From assembly GCA_002728935.1 (NCBI GenBank), contig PBWF01000005.1, positions 18,610-34,493 of the forward strand: a stretch of 15,884 nucleotides of DNA, in the 5' to 3' direction. The position numbers and the translations under genes were made by a program. This DNA comes from Gammaproteobacteria bacterium (GTDB lineage: Bacteria; Pseudomonadota; Gammaproteobacteria; Pseudomonadales; Azotimanducaceae_A). Shown one piece after another: positions 1 to 12,055 of the stretch. Each line of letters begins with the position of its first letter. Positions within the stretch are counted from its first letter, which is position 1. The notes beneath the pieces are model-generated. The model did not search any database. It was given only the letters and a program-made list of their open reading frames with translations, and had not been told where the DNA came from.

Positions 1-885
1 CTTGTAGATATCATTCGTGAGCTACCAGAGCAGGCCGAGATCAATTTTACCCAGAAGGGCGAGCGACTTGAGGTCCGGTCTGGTCGGTTTAAGTCAAATT
101 TGTCGACTTTACCGTCGACTGATTTTCCCGCTGTGGAATCTGACACATTGAGTCCCCCCGTCTCTATGGGCGCTGAAACGCTTAAGTCATTACTCGACCT
201 AACTGCATTTGCCATGGCCCAGCAGGACGTCAGGTATTTCTTAAATGGGATGTTGCTCGAGGAAAGCGAGGGGCAGCTAAGATCAGTAGCGACAGACGGT
301 CATCGTTTGGCGCTTAATCAAGTCGCGCTCAGTGCGCAGAGGGACGATGGCATTGGTCAGGTCATAGTGCCGAGAAAGGGTGTTATCGAGATGCAGCGAC
401 TGCTATCGGATAGTCCCGATGATGTAGAGGTATCGGTCAGCAGTAGCCATTTGTGCCTGTCCTCGAGCCCCTTTGTTTTGACAACCAAGCTTGTGGATGG
501 TCGCTTTCCAGACTACCAGAGGGTTATTCCAAAAGACGGTGACAAAATTATTCTTGCTGATAAGTTGGAGCTCAAGCGAGCGCTCAATAGGACGTCGATT
601 TTGTCGAACGAAAAGTTCCGCGGAGTGCGTGTTCAGTTCAAGTCCGGGTTGATCGAGATATCTACCAACAATCCAGAACAGGAAGATGCTGAGGAATCGC
701 TGCCAGTTGAGTACGACGGCCCCGAATTAGAGATTGGATTTAATGTTGGGTATCTGCAGGATGTCCTTAATGTCGTTCGTGGCAGCCAGGTCAAACTAAC
801 AGTGAACGACGCAAATAGTAGCGCCTTGATTGAGGATCCAGAGGCTGAGCAAGCGCTCTATGTCATTATGCCTATGAAACTTTAG
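1..885 (+). CDS. dnaN: DNA polymerase III beta subunit (sliding clamp), 3' part
   Basis: This is the sliding clamp, a ring-shaped homodimer that holds DNA polymerase III on the template. The reading frame is open from base 1 and ends with TAG at 883-885, giving 294 residues. The TTG at 100 is internal, not a start. Aligned from memory with E. coli DnaN (366 aa), the first visible residue corresponds to about residue 75, so roughly 74 residues lie upstream of the window. Family landmarks are the RSGR/STLP stretch (about window residues 27-39), the ATDGHRLAL segment, IVPRKGVIEM, KLVDGRFPDYQRV, ILSNEKFRGVR, NNPEQEDAEE and the C-terminal YVIMPMKL. It precedes recF and gyrB on the same strand, the classic order next to oriC. 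No strong terminator follows it, so readthrough into recF is likely. Identity is very secure; only the 5' end is missing. Confidence 0.98.
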   Translation, partial: LVDIIRELPEQAEINFTQKGERLEVRSGRFKSNLSTLPSTDFPAVESDTLSPPVSMGAETLKSLLDLTAFAMAQQDVRYFLNGMLLEESEGQLRSVATDGHRLALNQVALSAQRDDGIGQVIVPRKGVIEMQRLLSDSPDDVEVSVSSSHLCLSSSPFVLTTKLVDGRFPDYQRVIPKDGDKIILADKLELKRALNRTSILSNEKFRGVRVQFKSGLIEISTNNPEQEDAEESLPVEYDGPELEIGFNVGYLQDVLNVVRGSQVKLTVNDANSSALIEDPEAEQALYVIMPMKL

Positions 886-1059
886 GCGCCCCATCACTGC
901 TGTTCAAAAAAGACTAGCTTTGTCAGCGTTAGTTGCTGGGATGCAAATAGTCAACTTAAACTTTTTGTCTGGCCAAATAACGAAAACCTTGCGCAATACT
1001 GAATACATCGGCTTTTACGAGCCGTTCAGCAGTAAGCAACAGAGGGAGAGCAAGGTTCT

Positions 1060-4555
<3,496 letters not shown>

Positions 4556-4558
4556 CAG

Positions 4559-6619
4559 CTAAGCGGCTGGCTCGAGCAAAGACAAGTCGGCGATCTGATT
4601 GACAGCATCCCTGAGCATTTTCAGCGTTGAGATCCGATTGGCACGAAGTGCAGCATCGTCGCTCATGACGAGTACATTGTCGAAATAGTCCTCGATAGCT
4701 TTTAATCCTTTGCCAAGCTCGGCAAGACGGCTTGAGAGCGGAAGGTCCTTGGTTTGGTTGAGTGTGCCCGTGAGAGCGATCATAGTCTGCTCGGAAGGAT
4801 GCTCAAACAATGTGGGTTGGACATTCCCTACTTCACCAACTGTTACTTTGCTCAATAGATTGTTGATCCGCTTTTGAGCAGAGATAAGGGCCTCTGCCGA
4901 CGGCTCTGTCTTGAACGCGGCGAGGGTTTGCATGTCAGCATACATAGCAGCTAGGACAGGCGCTTCATCTTTCCTGGCTAGAATCGCGCGAACCGCATCG
5001 TACGAAACACCCTCATCAATCGCCCATTGCTCGAATCGATCAATCAAATAATCCTTCACTGGCTGGCCATCAAACTCGCGAGCAAAACTGACGACCGCAT
5101 CATCCACTAAAGTGAAAGGCGATAATGGCAGTTGATTTTCAACGCAAATCCGAACGATACCGATAGCTTGTCTTCTTAGCGCAAACGGGTCCTTGCTTCC
5201 CGTTGGAGGCTGGTTGATACCAAATAGGCCCACTAATGCATCTAAACGATCGGCGAGCGCTACGACTTGACTGACTTCACCAGACGGTAACGCATCGCCC
5301 GCAAATCTTGGTTGATAGTGTTCTCGAACTGCTAGGGAGACATTGTTTGCCTCGCCAGCGGCACGCGCGTAGTACTCTCCCATGACTCCCTGAAGGTCAG
5401 GAAATTCTCCGACCATGCCAGAGACTAAGTCGGTTTTTGCGAGCTGACCAGCACGCTCTGCTGACGCTTCATCAACGCCCAAACGACTCGCAATTTGCGC
5501 TGATAGGGAACCAAGGCGCTTGGCCTTTTCGAAGTAGCTACCTAGCTCGGCTTGGTAGGTGACCATCTTCAATGACTCGAGCCACTGAATTGGGGGCTGC
5601 TTGAGATCTTTGTCGTAGAAAAATTCTGCGTCTGCCAAGCGCGGCGTGATTACCCGCTCATTTCCTTTAACAACGACCTCGGGCTCAGGGCTATCAACAT
5701 TGGCCACTGTTAGGAAAATCGGTAGAAGGCTGTCTGCGTCATCAACAAGGTGGAAATACCGCTGATGTTCCCTCATTGCGGAGATGAGCACCTCGCTGGG
5801 TACTCGAAGAAATCGTTCATTGAAATGGCCCGCTAAGATGATTGGCCATTCAACCAGGGCGGTAACCTCATCAAGCAGCGAGTCGTTCTCTGTGATCGTG
5901 CCCCCCAAGGATTCAGCCTTGGACCTGAGTGCAGACCAAATTGTCCTTCGACGGTTCATTCGATTGGCCATCACGAAGTGCTCAACCAACTGCGACTCGT
6001 ACTCGAGGGGAGATCGTATCTTGAACGCGCCATTCCCCATGAAACGGTGGCCTTGGCTATGATCGGATGCGGTGCAACCGAACAGCTGGATTGGTACAAC
6101 GTTGGTTCCAATCATCACGGCGAGCCAACGAACAGGCCTCACAAACTCGACGCTCAGATCGCGCCAGCGCATGCGTCTAGCAATGGGTAGTCGTTGCGAG
6201 GTCTCCTCAAGAATAGGTTCAAGTCGGTCAGTCAATGGCAGGCCCGGTCTCGTGGCTCGATAGACCACCCATGCTCCTTTATCCGAAGTAACAGTCTCAA
6301 ATCGCGTATCAACGGGTACCCCGCAGGATCGAGCAAATCCGGCAAGCGCCTTCGTGGGTTGACCCGCTTGGTCATACGCCGCTTTCAGAGCCGGGCCTCT
6401 CCGGTCTACGGTTTGATCCGGCTGAGTGGTTGCTATGTCTTTGATGAGAACGGCTAGGCGTCTAGGCGTTGCAAAGGTTTGAAGGCCACTATGCTCGAAA
6501 CCGTCCTTGTTAAGAGCCTCGCTAATGAGTTGCCCGAACGCGCTTTCAAGAGCGGTAAGGCTTGTTGGTGGGAGCTCTTCGGTACCGATTTCAATAAGAA
6601 GTGGCAATGCGTCCGTCAT
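4559..6619 (-). CDS. glyS: Glycyl-tRNA synthetase beta subunit
   Basis: This is the beta subunit of the alpha2-beta2 (bacterial-type) glycyl-tRNA synthetase, which binds tRNA-Gly while GlyQ activates glycine. The 686 residues compare with 689 in E. coli. Family signs are the N-terminal [12 protein letters not shown] (7-18), TPRRLAV (51-57), REHQRYF (283-289), [32 protein letters not shown] core (307-334), the HD-like region around [20 protein letters not shown] (395-414) and [28 protein letters not shown] (456-483, shown in parts). A helical C-terminal anticodon-binding segment ends near [10 protein letters not shown]. Its ATG overlaps the glyQ TGA (ATGA), indicating translational coupling in a glyQ-glyS operon. 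Its TAG at 4559-4561 lies 3 bp from the convergent gyrB stop. The start is fixed by the overlap and by the conserved N-terminus. Confidence 0.98.
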   Translation of the reverse strand: MTDALPLLIEIGTEELPPTSLTALESAFGQLISEALNKDGFEHSGLQTFATPRRLAVLIKDIATTQPDQTVDRRGPALKAAYDQAGQPTKALAGFARSCGVPVDTRFETVTSDKGAWVVYRATRPGLPLTDRLEPILEETSQRLPIARRMRWRDLSVEFVRPVRWLAVMIGTNVVPIQLFGCTASDHSQGHRFMGNGAFKIRSPLEYESQLVEHFVMANRMNRRRTIWSALRSKAESLGGTITENDSLLDEVTALVEWPIILAGHFNERFLRVPSEVLISAMREHQRYFHLVDDADSLLPIFLTVANVDSPEPEVVVKGNERVITPRLADAEFFYDKDLKQPPIQWLESLKMVTYQAELGSYFEKAKRLGSLSAQIASRLGVDEASAERAGQLAKTDLVSGMVGEFPDLQGVMGEYYARAAGEANNVSLAVREHYQPRFAGDALPSGEVSQVVALADRLDALVGLFGINQPPTGSKDPFALRRQAIGIVRICVENQLPLSPFTLVDDAVVSFAREFDGQPVKDYLIDRFEQWAIDEGVSYDAVRAILARKDEAPVLAAMYADMQTLAAFKTEPSAEALISAQKRINNLLSKVTVGEVGNVQPTLFEHPSEQTMIALTGTLNQTKDLPLSSRLAELGKGLKAIEDYFDNVLVMSDDAALRANRISTLKMLRDAVNQIADLSLLEPAA

Positions 6620-7542
6620 GACACTTTGTCCAAGACGCGCTGTCGATCGCTGTCGATCGCGAGCGGGAAACCCAATTGCGCTCGTGAATCGAAGTAGCTT
6701 TGAGCAACGGCTCTGGCAAGTGCTCGAACCCGCAGAATAAATCGTTGGCGTTCCGTGACCGAGATAGCACCTCTTGCGTCCAAGAGGTTAAAGGCGTGCG
6801 AGGCTTTCATAACATACTCATAAGCAGGAAGAGGTAGCCCCGTTTCGAGCAGCCGAGTTGATTCCGTCTCGAAAAAATCAAATTGGTTCTGCAAGCCATC
6901 AATGTCCGCTTCATCGAAATTGAAAGCGGACATCTCAACCTCATATTGATGGAATACATCTGCATAGGTCACCACCTGGTCATCGTGTTGAGACCAGATT
7001 AGCGACTGAAAATCCTCGGCTCCCTGCAGATAGAGCGCCAGTCGTTCAAGGCCGTAAGTGATCTCACCCATGACTGGGTCGCATGGCAGACCGCCCACCT
7101 GCTGAAAATAGGTGAACTGGGTGATTTCCATTCCATCCATCCATACCTCCCACCCTAGGCCCCATGCACCTAGGGTAGGCGACTCCCAATTGTCTTCAAC
7201 AAATCTGATGTCGTGTAAGGAGGTATCGATTCCTAGATGTTTGAGCGACGCTAAGTACAGCTCTTGGAAATCCTCAGGGTGCGGCTTCATTACTACCTGA
7301 AACTGATAGTAATACTGGTAGCGATTAGGGTTTTGCCCGTAGCGCCCATCAGTTGGCCGGCGGCATGGCTGGACATAGGCGCTCGCCCAGCGCTCGGGAC
7401 CGATGGCTCTTAAGAAAGTGGCTGGATGAAATGTCCCCGCGCCCACTTCCAAGTCGTAGGGTTGCATAAGAACGCAACCCTTTTCAGCCCAGAATTGTTG
7501 TAAGGTCAGAATCAGGTCTTGGAAGGTATTTACGTTGGCCAT
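6616..7542 (-). CDS. glyQ: Glycyl-tRNA synthetase alpha subunit
   Basis: This is the catalytic alpha subunit, a class II aminoacyl-tRNA synthetase core that makes glycyl-adenylate and works with GlyS. From the ATG at 7542 it has 308 residues, against 303 in E. coli. Conserved stretches include [103 protein letters not shown] and [23 protein letters not shown] at 7554 would add four residues, but the ATG is preferred: it fits the family N-terminus and leaves a plausible leader after the TATAAT at 7569-7574. The stop overlaps the glyS start. Near the C-terminus, a 10-base unit (TGTCGATCGC on the + strand) is repeated exactly in tandem at 6641-6660. Confidence 0.98.
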   Translation of the reverse strand: MANVNTFQDLILTLQQFWAEKGCVLMQPYDLEVGAGTFHPATFLRAIGPERWASAYVQPCRRPTDGRYGQNPNRYQYYYQFQVVMKPHPEDFQELYLASLKHLGIDTSLHDIRFVEDNWESPTLGAWGLGWEVWMDGMEITQFTYFQQVGGLPCDPVMGEITYGLERLALYLQGAEDFQSLIWSQHDDQVVTYADVFHQYEVEMSAFNFDEADIDGLQNQFDFFETESTRLLETGLPLPAYEYVMKASHAFNLLDARGAISVTERQRFILRVRALARAVAQSYFDSRAQLGFPLAIDSDRQRVLDKVS

Positions 7543-7737
7543 GATTGCGCCCAATGAGTAAGGCGGCGATTATAGCCTATTCCGCCAGGATCGCCTGCGT
7601 GTCAAACCGGTCGCGACGGACGGTGTGTCGCATCTATAACTAGCCCGGCATGCGGGAACAAGCGCTGATTTTGTGCGGTTTGGAATGTCCTCAAGAAACA
7701 GAGCTCAGTCGAGCTACCAACGGGAAACGGTAACAAC
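7543..7737. other. Divergent intergenic region between glyQ and the acyltransferase gene
   Basis: About 195 bp without a gene. On the - strand it holds the TATAAT assigned to glyQ. On the + strand a TATAAC at 7635-7640 is the best -10-like hexamer toward the acyltransferase gene, with no convincing -35. A short inverted repeat CCCG-gcatg-gcggg-type hairpin lies at 7644-7656 without a T-run. Pseudomonas carries a tag gene near this position; no remnant of it is recognisable here. Confidence 0.4.
7569..7574 (-). promoter_or_regulatory. Probable -10 box of the glyQ-glyS promoter
   Basis: Read on the - strand, this is a perfect TATAAT with 26 bp between it and the preferred glyQ ATG at 7542. Transcription would start near 7562, giving a leader of about 20 nt. 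The best-spaced -35 position (7592-7597) is a poor match. A perfect TTGACA at 7600-7605 is 25 bp away, too far for ordinary sigma-70 spacing. The promoter is plausible from position and the exact -10 only. Confidence 0.5.
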
Positions 7738-8619
7738 GTGTTAAAACGTCGCCTCTTGCTTGGGGCCTTCTATCTAGCGAGCTGGATGCCCCGTTCTTTC
7801 GCACAGTGGTTTGGTCGACAGTTGGGAAGAGTGCTTTGGTTAACTAATACAGAGGCGAGACGAATCACTGAAATTAATGTTGGCCTTTGCTACCCCTCTT
7901 ACTCGGAGGCTGAGCGTGAAACGCTAGCCAGACAAAGTCTGATCGCGACAGCTATGACAGCGTTAGAAACGCCTAGTGTTTGGCTAGGTAAGCGGGAGAA
8001 ACTTGCCAGATGGATTACGACTACTCATGGCTTGAAGGCTTTTGATGCATTGTGCGGTCAAGGCCGGGGGGTGTTGTTAATAGTGCCACACATCGGTAAT
8101 TGGGAGTTGTTTAATGCCTATCATGCAGCGCGTGGCAAGCGTTTAACTGCTCTCTTTAGACCCCCTAGGCAAGCAGCCATGGCGGGGATCATCCACTATT
8201 TAAGAGCACAGTTCGGAAATCACATGGTGCCTACAACTGCTCGTGGCATTGTTCAATTGTTCAAGCGACTCCAACGAGGTGAGGTGGTTGCCGTATTACC
8301 CGATCAAGTCCCAGAAAGTGGTGTATTTGCTTCCTTCTTTGGGCAAGCGGCGCTCACTGATCGGCTAGCTCACCGATTGGTGCAAAAGACGGATGCGTCG
8401 GTTGTCATGATGGGGCTACTTCGTAATGAAGATGGTCTTTTTGATTTACATCTTGTGCCCATTGACGGGCTCAACAACCCTAATGAAGATGAGGCATTAT
8501 CCGACTTAAATCTTGCTATTCAGCAACTCGTCCAGCGCGCACCTGCTCAGTATCAATGGGAATACAAGAGATTCAAGAGACAACCAGGCGGAGCGCGAGA
8601 TCCCTACCTAAAAAGCTAG
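7738..8619 (+). CDS. LpxL/HtrB-family lysophospholipid (lipid A) acyltransferase
   Basis: This is a membrane-associated acyltransferase of the LpxL/LpxM/HtrB family, which adds a secondary acyl chain to lipid A on the cytoplasmic face of the inner membrane. The 293 residues fit the family (about 290-310). A hydrophobic N-terminal anchor (LLLGAFYLASWMP, 6-18) is followed by the catalytic HX4E motif in VPHIGNWELF (H118, E123), the VLPDQVPESGVFASFFG segment and the C-terminal EYKRFKRQPGG. The start is GTG at 7738 with a modest GGGAAACGG upstream (7722-7730). The location beside glyQ and before the trk block matches the Pseudomonas HtrB-like gene PA0011, so a lauroyl-type transferase is likely; the acyl donor and position cannot be read from sequence. 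Its TAG shares a CTAG with the stop of the convergent methyltransferase gene. Confidence 0.88.
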   Translation: MLKRRLLLGAFYLASWMPRSFAQWFGRQLGRVLWLTNTEARRITEINVGLCYPSYSEAERETLARQSLIATAMTALETPSVWLGKREKLARWITTTHGLKAFDALCGQGRGVLLIVPHIGNWELFNAYHAARGKRLTALFRPPRQAAMAGIIHYLRAQFGNHMVPTTARGIVQLFKRLQRGEVVAVLPDQVPESGVFASFFGQAALTDRLAHRLVQKTDASVVMMGLLRNEDGLFDLHLVPIDGLNNPNEDEALSDLNLAIQQLVQRAPAQYQWEYKRFKRQPGGARDPYLKS

Positions 8620-8627
8620 GGTTTCTT
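8602..8627 (+). terminator. Weak terminator-like hairpin at the acyltransferase 3' end
   Basis: CCCTA (8602-8606) pairs with TAGGG (8617-8621) across a 10-base loop, followed by TTTCTT (8622-8627). The stem includes the stop codon. Five base pairs and an interrupted T-tract make a weak intrinsic terminator, if any; it is the only such candidate at this convergent junction. Confidence 0.25.
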
Positions 8628-9233
8628 GCCGATAATCATCCCGTGATAGGGCGCAACCCCTTGATCGAGGTTAGGATCGGCCTCGGTCTCAATGAATTGA
8701 ATGACTTGCAGGCTAGGAAACAGCGCCGGAAGCTCGCCAGCGTTCAGTCGAAAGTTAGAATTGCTCGGCCCCGGCAAGTCCTGTGGGCTCTCGTTAGCTA
8801 GATGCTCAGGCGTCAAAAAGGTGGAGGCAATAAGTATTCCGCCGGGCCTTAATGACTGAGTAATTGCTTTACACAGTGAGCGATCGAGGAAATGATGAAA
8901 GTGAACCACGTCATATTGGTTAGCTTTCAGCGTCTCGCTTTGAATGTTGATGGCTCTCGCATGAATGGGCAGCTTCGCCCGCTGCGCCTGGTTGTTCACC
9001 CAGGTCATCGCGACCGTTGAAATATCGAGTGCGTCAACGGTGAGTCCCCGTAGAGCGAGGAAACAACTATCCCCGCCTAGTCCGGCAGCGAGATCAAGGG
9101 CGTGCCCGGTTCTCGGCAGCAGCCGAACGGCATTAACCAATGCTGGATTTGCCTCAATTTTGAAAATGGTGAGATTGCTGGAGGCGATTCGTGCTTCGTA
9201 AATTCGGTCCCATTTGCTTTGTGCAGATGGCAT
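8616..9233 (-). CDS. Class I SAM-dependent methyltransferase of unknown substrate
   Basis: A Rossmann-fold methyltransferase with an undetermined substrate. From the ATG at 9233 it has 205 residues. Motif I is ALDLAAGLGGD (45-55), which binds S-adenosylmethionine. The acidic end of strand beta-2 is D70 in DALDIS, and QYDVVHFHHFLD (106-117) and SLRPGGILIASTF (127-139) are typical motifs IV and post-IV. A C-terminal NFRLNAGEL segment resembles TehB-like/uncharacterised methyltransferases. A TTG at 9245 would add four residues, but the ATG gives a one-base TAATG overlap with the trkH stop, a common coupling arrangement; there is no good ribosome-binding site of its own. It is the last gene of the def-to-trkH series and stops in a CTAG shared with the convergent acyltransferase. 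A role tied to potassium transport is unproven. Confidence 0.85.
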   Translation of the reverse strand: MPSAQSKWDRIYEARIASSNLTIFKIEANPALVNAVRLLPRTGHALDLAAGLGGDSCFLALRGLTVDALDISTVAMTWVNNQAQRAKLPIHARAINIQSETLKANQYDVVHFHHFLDRSLCKAITQSLRPGGILIASTFLTPEHLANESPQDLPGPSNSNFRLNAGELPALFPSLQVIQFIETEADPNLDQGVAPYHGMIIGKKP

Positions 9234-10678
9234 TACTTGCGCCAAAACATGCCCGTAAACAGCACGAGCACCGTGAAGATCTCAAGACGCCCAAGCACCA
9301 TGCCGACACTGAGCGCTATCTTGGCTGTGTCACTGATGCCCCCATAGTGGGCAGATACAGCGCCAAGGCCTGGTCCAAGATTATTCATTGCGGATGCTAC
9401 CGCAGAAAAAGATGTTTCGAAATCCAGCTGAGTCGACAGCAAAATCATGAGCAAGATAATGAACACAAATACGTAAATGGATAAGAACCCCCAAACGGCT
9501 TGAATAACTCCTTCGGTCATCACCCGCTGCCCCAGTTTGATAGGAAAAACCGCTTGTGGGTGGATGAGTCGATAGATTTCTCTCAGCCCCTGCTTGTAGA
9601 TTAATAAGACACGGATAACCTTTAATCCCCCGCCTGTGGAGCCTGCGCAGGCACCAACGAACGCGCCGAAGATGAGGACGAAAGGCGCGATACCTGGCCA
9701 ATCAACAAAAGATGCAGTTGCAAAGCCGGTGGTTGTGAACATGGACACAACTTGGAACAGGCTAGCCCTTACGGACGCCGTTGTACCTAACCCGCTTGAG
9801 ATCAACACTCCTGCTACTAGTAAAACAGAGAGTGACATAATGACCAGTAGTGCTCTGACCTCTTCATCGCGCCAGTAAGCTTTGAGGGACCGGTCCCGAA
9901 AACCGAAGAAATGCAAGGCGAAGTTGATGCTCGACAAGAGCATAAAAACAATCGCCACTGCCTCAATGGTGGGCGAATTGAAGTAACCAAGACTTGCGTC
10001 GTGCGTTGAAAACCCACCAATTGCCACGGTGCTGAAGCTATGGCAAATGGCGTCAAAGAGGGACATTCCGGCCAGAAGATATCCCATGCAACAGGCAGCT
10101 GTCAGGATGACGTAAATCGACCAGAGGGCGAGGGCGGTCTGTTTGATTCGAGGGGTTAGCTTGCTGTCCTTGACCGGACCGGGCGCCTCAGTACGGTAGA
10201 GCTGCATACCCCCCACGCCGAGCATTGGCAGAATAGCTACAGCGAGCACAATTATACCCATGCCGCCTAGCCATTGGAGTTGTTGTCGGTAATACAAAAT
10301 GGAAGGCGGGAGCTGATCCAAGCCAGTCATGACGGTTGCGCCTGTCGTGGTTAATCCTGAAAAGGATTCGAACCATGCATCAACCCAACTCATGTCTAGC
10401 GCAGGGTTGAGTACGAGTGGAAGCGCGCTAAATGCGCCCAGCGCGAAGTAGCAGAGTGCTGTGACTAGAAAACCATCTTTGGTTCGCAACTCGTTAGCAA
10501 ATTGTTTGAAGATGGTCATCAACACTGCGCCGACGATAAATATCGTAATACCCGCTTGGCCAAAGGTGACTAGAAGGCCGTCTTGGTAAATGATGGAGAC
10601 GATGGAAGGAGGTACCAGGGTCGCGCTAAAAAAGACGAGCAACGTTCCCAAAATCCTGAGTGTGACGCCTATTCGCAT
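9233..10678 (-). CDS. trkH: Trk potassium uptake system membrane subunit TrkH
   Basis: TrkH forms the K+-conducting pore in the inner membrane, gated by the cytosolic TrkA ring. The 481 residues compare with 483 in E. coli and are largely hydrophobic. The four selectivity-filter loops of this superfamily are visible: LTTTGATV (109-116), STVAIGGFST (216-225), FTTTGFATA (314-322) and NNLGPG (432-437). Also typical are the QLQWLGGMGIIVLAVAILPMLG helix region (133-154, in part), the gating-loop segment AGSTGGGLK (345-353) and the C-terminal GRLEIFTVLVLF. The ATG at 10678 lies 3 bp after the trkA stop, and the stop overlaps the methyltransferase ATG. Together with trkA it makes a complete low-to-moderate-affinity uptake system; whether a separate ATP-binding partner exists lies outside the window. 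Confidence 0.98.
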   Translation of the reverse strand: MRIGVTLRILGTLLVFFSATLVPPSIVSIIYQDGLLVTFGQAGITIFIVGAVLMTIFKQFANELRTKDGFLVTALCYFALGAFSALPLVLNPALDMSWVDAWFESFSGLTTTGATVMTGLDQLPPSILYYRQQLQWLGGMGIIVLAVAILPMLGVGGMQLYRTEAPGPVKDSKLTPRIKQTALALWSIYVILTAACCMGYLLAGMSLFDAICHSFSTVAIGGFSTHDASLGYFNSPTIEAVAIVFMLLSSINFALHFFGFRDRSLKAYWRDEEVRALLVIMSLSVLLVAGVLISSGLGTTASVRASLFQVVSMFTTTGFATASFVDWPGIAPFVLIFGAFVGACAGSTGGGLKVIRVLLIYKQGLREIYRLIHPQAVFPIKLGQRVMTEGVIQAVWGFLSIYVFVFIILLMILLSTQLDFETSFSAVASAMNNLGPGLGAVSAHYGGISDTAKIALSVGMVLGRLEIFTVLVLFTGMFWRK

Positions 10679-10681
10679 GGG

Positions 10682-12055
10682 CTAGAAGAAGCTCACAGGC
10701 GCTTGGAACAGGGCTTCGACGTCTCGAATCGTGGTTTTATCGACCAAAAATAGAACGAAGTGGTCATCTGGCTCTACAACGATATTGTCGTGGGCAATCA
10801 TTACTTCATCATGTCGGATGAGCGCTCCGACAGTGGCGCCAGAGGGCAGGCTCAGCTCTCCTAGCGTTTTACCGATGACTTTTGATGACTGGTAGTCACC
10901 ATGAGCAATGGCTTCGATTGCTTCAGCGGCGCCCCGCCTCAGCGAATGTACCTTCACCACATCGCCTCTCCGAATATGAGTCAGTATCGCTCCGAGCGTA
11001 GCAAGTTGAGGGGATATAGCGATGTCGATGTCTTGGCCTTCGATGAGATCAACATAGGCAGGATTATTAATGAGCGTGATGACTCGTTTGGCCCCTAAGC
11101 TCTTTGCCAGCATCGATGACATGATATTGGCTTCATCATCATTGGTGATCGCACAAAACACATCAGTGTCCTCGATACTCTCCTCAACCAATAGTTCGCG
11201 ATTCGACGCGTTGCCGTTGAGGACGATGGAGCTTTCTAGTGACTCCGACAGGTTAAAGCATCGGTTCCTATCTTGCTCAATCACCCGTACGCCGTAACGG
11301 TGTTCAAGTTGAAGAGCAAGGTTCTCTCCAATATGGCCGCCACCAGCAATGACTACTCGTTTGTTGGGCCGTTCGCTCTGGCGCAGCGCGTTCATTAACT
11401 TTGGGATATGCGGTGCGGCTGCGATTAAGAAGACTTCATCCTTGGCCTGAAGGATGGTTGAGCCCTCAGGGATCAGGGGGCTATTCCTCCGAAAAATGGC
11501 TGCTACTCGTGCGTCTACCCCATCGACCAGTGACCGAATGGTACTTACTGCCTGATTGGCAAGAGGGCTCGCTCTGTCAATCCGCAGGCCAACTAATTTT
11601 GCCTGACCGCCAGCGAAATCCATGACTTGAAGCGCGCCAGGATTATCAACAAGTCGTTTAATGTCATGCGTTAGAATTTCTTCGGGATTAACGATGTGGT
11701 CCACAGGCATCGCGTCATCCCTGAAAATCCCGCCACCTGCAAGATACTCTCTACTCCGCACCCGCGCGATTTTGGTTGGTGTGTGAAACACGCTATAGGC
11801 CACTTGGCAGGCCACCATGTTCACTTCATCCGAGTTGGTGACGGCGATGAGCATATCAGCGTCCTCGGCGCCAGCTTGTCGCAGGACTGATGGGTGCGAA
11901 GCGCGGCCGCAAACTGTTCGGATGTCGTACCGGTCTTGAAGTCCTCGGAGTCGATCAGCGTCGGTGTCAACCAAAGTGATATCGCTAGCCTCTTTGACGA
12001 GATTTTGCGCGAGGCTGCCTCCTACTTGCCCCGCCCCTAGAATGATGATCTTCAT
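10682..12055 (-). CDS. trkA: Trk system potassium transporter peripheral subunit TrkA
   Basis: TrkA is the cytosolic, nucleotide-binding regulator of TrkH. The 457 residues (458 in E. coli) contain two tandem RCK units. The first Rossmann motif is ILGAGQVGGSLA with G7, G9 and G12 and the acidic D30 in TLVDTD. The second is VVIAGGGHIGENLA with G238, G240 and G243 and E260. Each is followed by a TrkA-C-type lobe (about residues 140-215 and 375-455), as expected for the duplicated form. The ATG overlaps the rsmB TGA (ATGA), and a GGAG lies 12-15 bases upstream within rsmB. The stop is 3 bp before trkH. The adjacency and spacing argue for co-synthesis of the pore and its regulator. Confidence 0.98.
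   Translation of the reverse strand: MKIIILGAGQVGGSLAQNLVKEASDITLVDTDADRLRGLQDRYDIRTVCGRASHPSVLRQAGAEDADMLIAVTNSDEVNMVACQVAYSVFHTPTKIARVRSREYLAGGGIFRDDAMPVDHIVNPEEILTHDIKRLVDNPGALQVMDFAGGQAKLVGLRIDRASPLANQAVSTIRSLVDGVDARVAAIFRRNSPLIPEGSTILQAKDEVFLIAAAPHIPKLMNALRQSERPNKRVVIAGGGHIGENLALQLEHRYGVRVIEQDRNRCFNLSESLESSIVLNGNASNRELLVEESIEDTDVFCAITNDDEANIMSSMLAKSLGAKRVITLINNPAYVDLIEGQDIDIAISPQLATLGAILTHIRRGDVVKVHSLRRGAAEAIEAIAHGDYQSSKVIGKTLGELSLPSGATVGALIRHDEVMIAHDNIVVEPDDHFVLFLVDKTTIRDVEALFQAPVSFF

Noticed and set aside
906..934. Hairpin GACTAGC/GTTAGTT beside six A as a terminator
   Set aside because: The T-run would be downstream only on the - strand, where no gene ends; for dnaN the hairpin has no T-tract and includes G-T pairs.
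886..1059. Possible DnaA boxes or origin sequence between dnaN and recF
   Set aside because: No TTATNCACA-type box was found here or elsewhere in the window; the origin is expected upstream of dnaA, outside it.
5784..6457. Several + strand open frames opposite glyS
   Set aside because: They are antisense to a well-conserved synthetase gene, have serine/arginine-rich shadow composition and no family features.
7600..7605. Perfect TTGACA on the - strand as the -35 of glyQ
   Set aside because: The spacer to the TATAAT at 7569-7574 is 25 bp, outside the usual 16-18 bp, and no other good -10 lies at the right distance.
10251..10256. TATAAT on the - strand as a promoter
   Set aside because: It lies well inside trkH, encodes part of a hydrophobic I-I pair and is not near any start codon.
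11401..11625. + strand open frame opposite trkA
   Set aside because: It is antisense to the conserved TrkA second Rossmann region, with no ribosome-binding site or recognisable motif.
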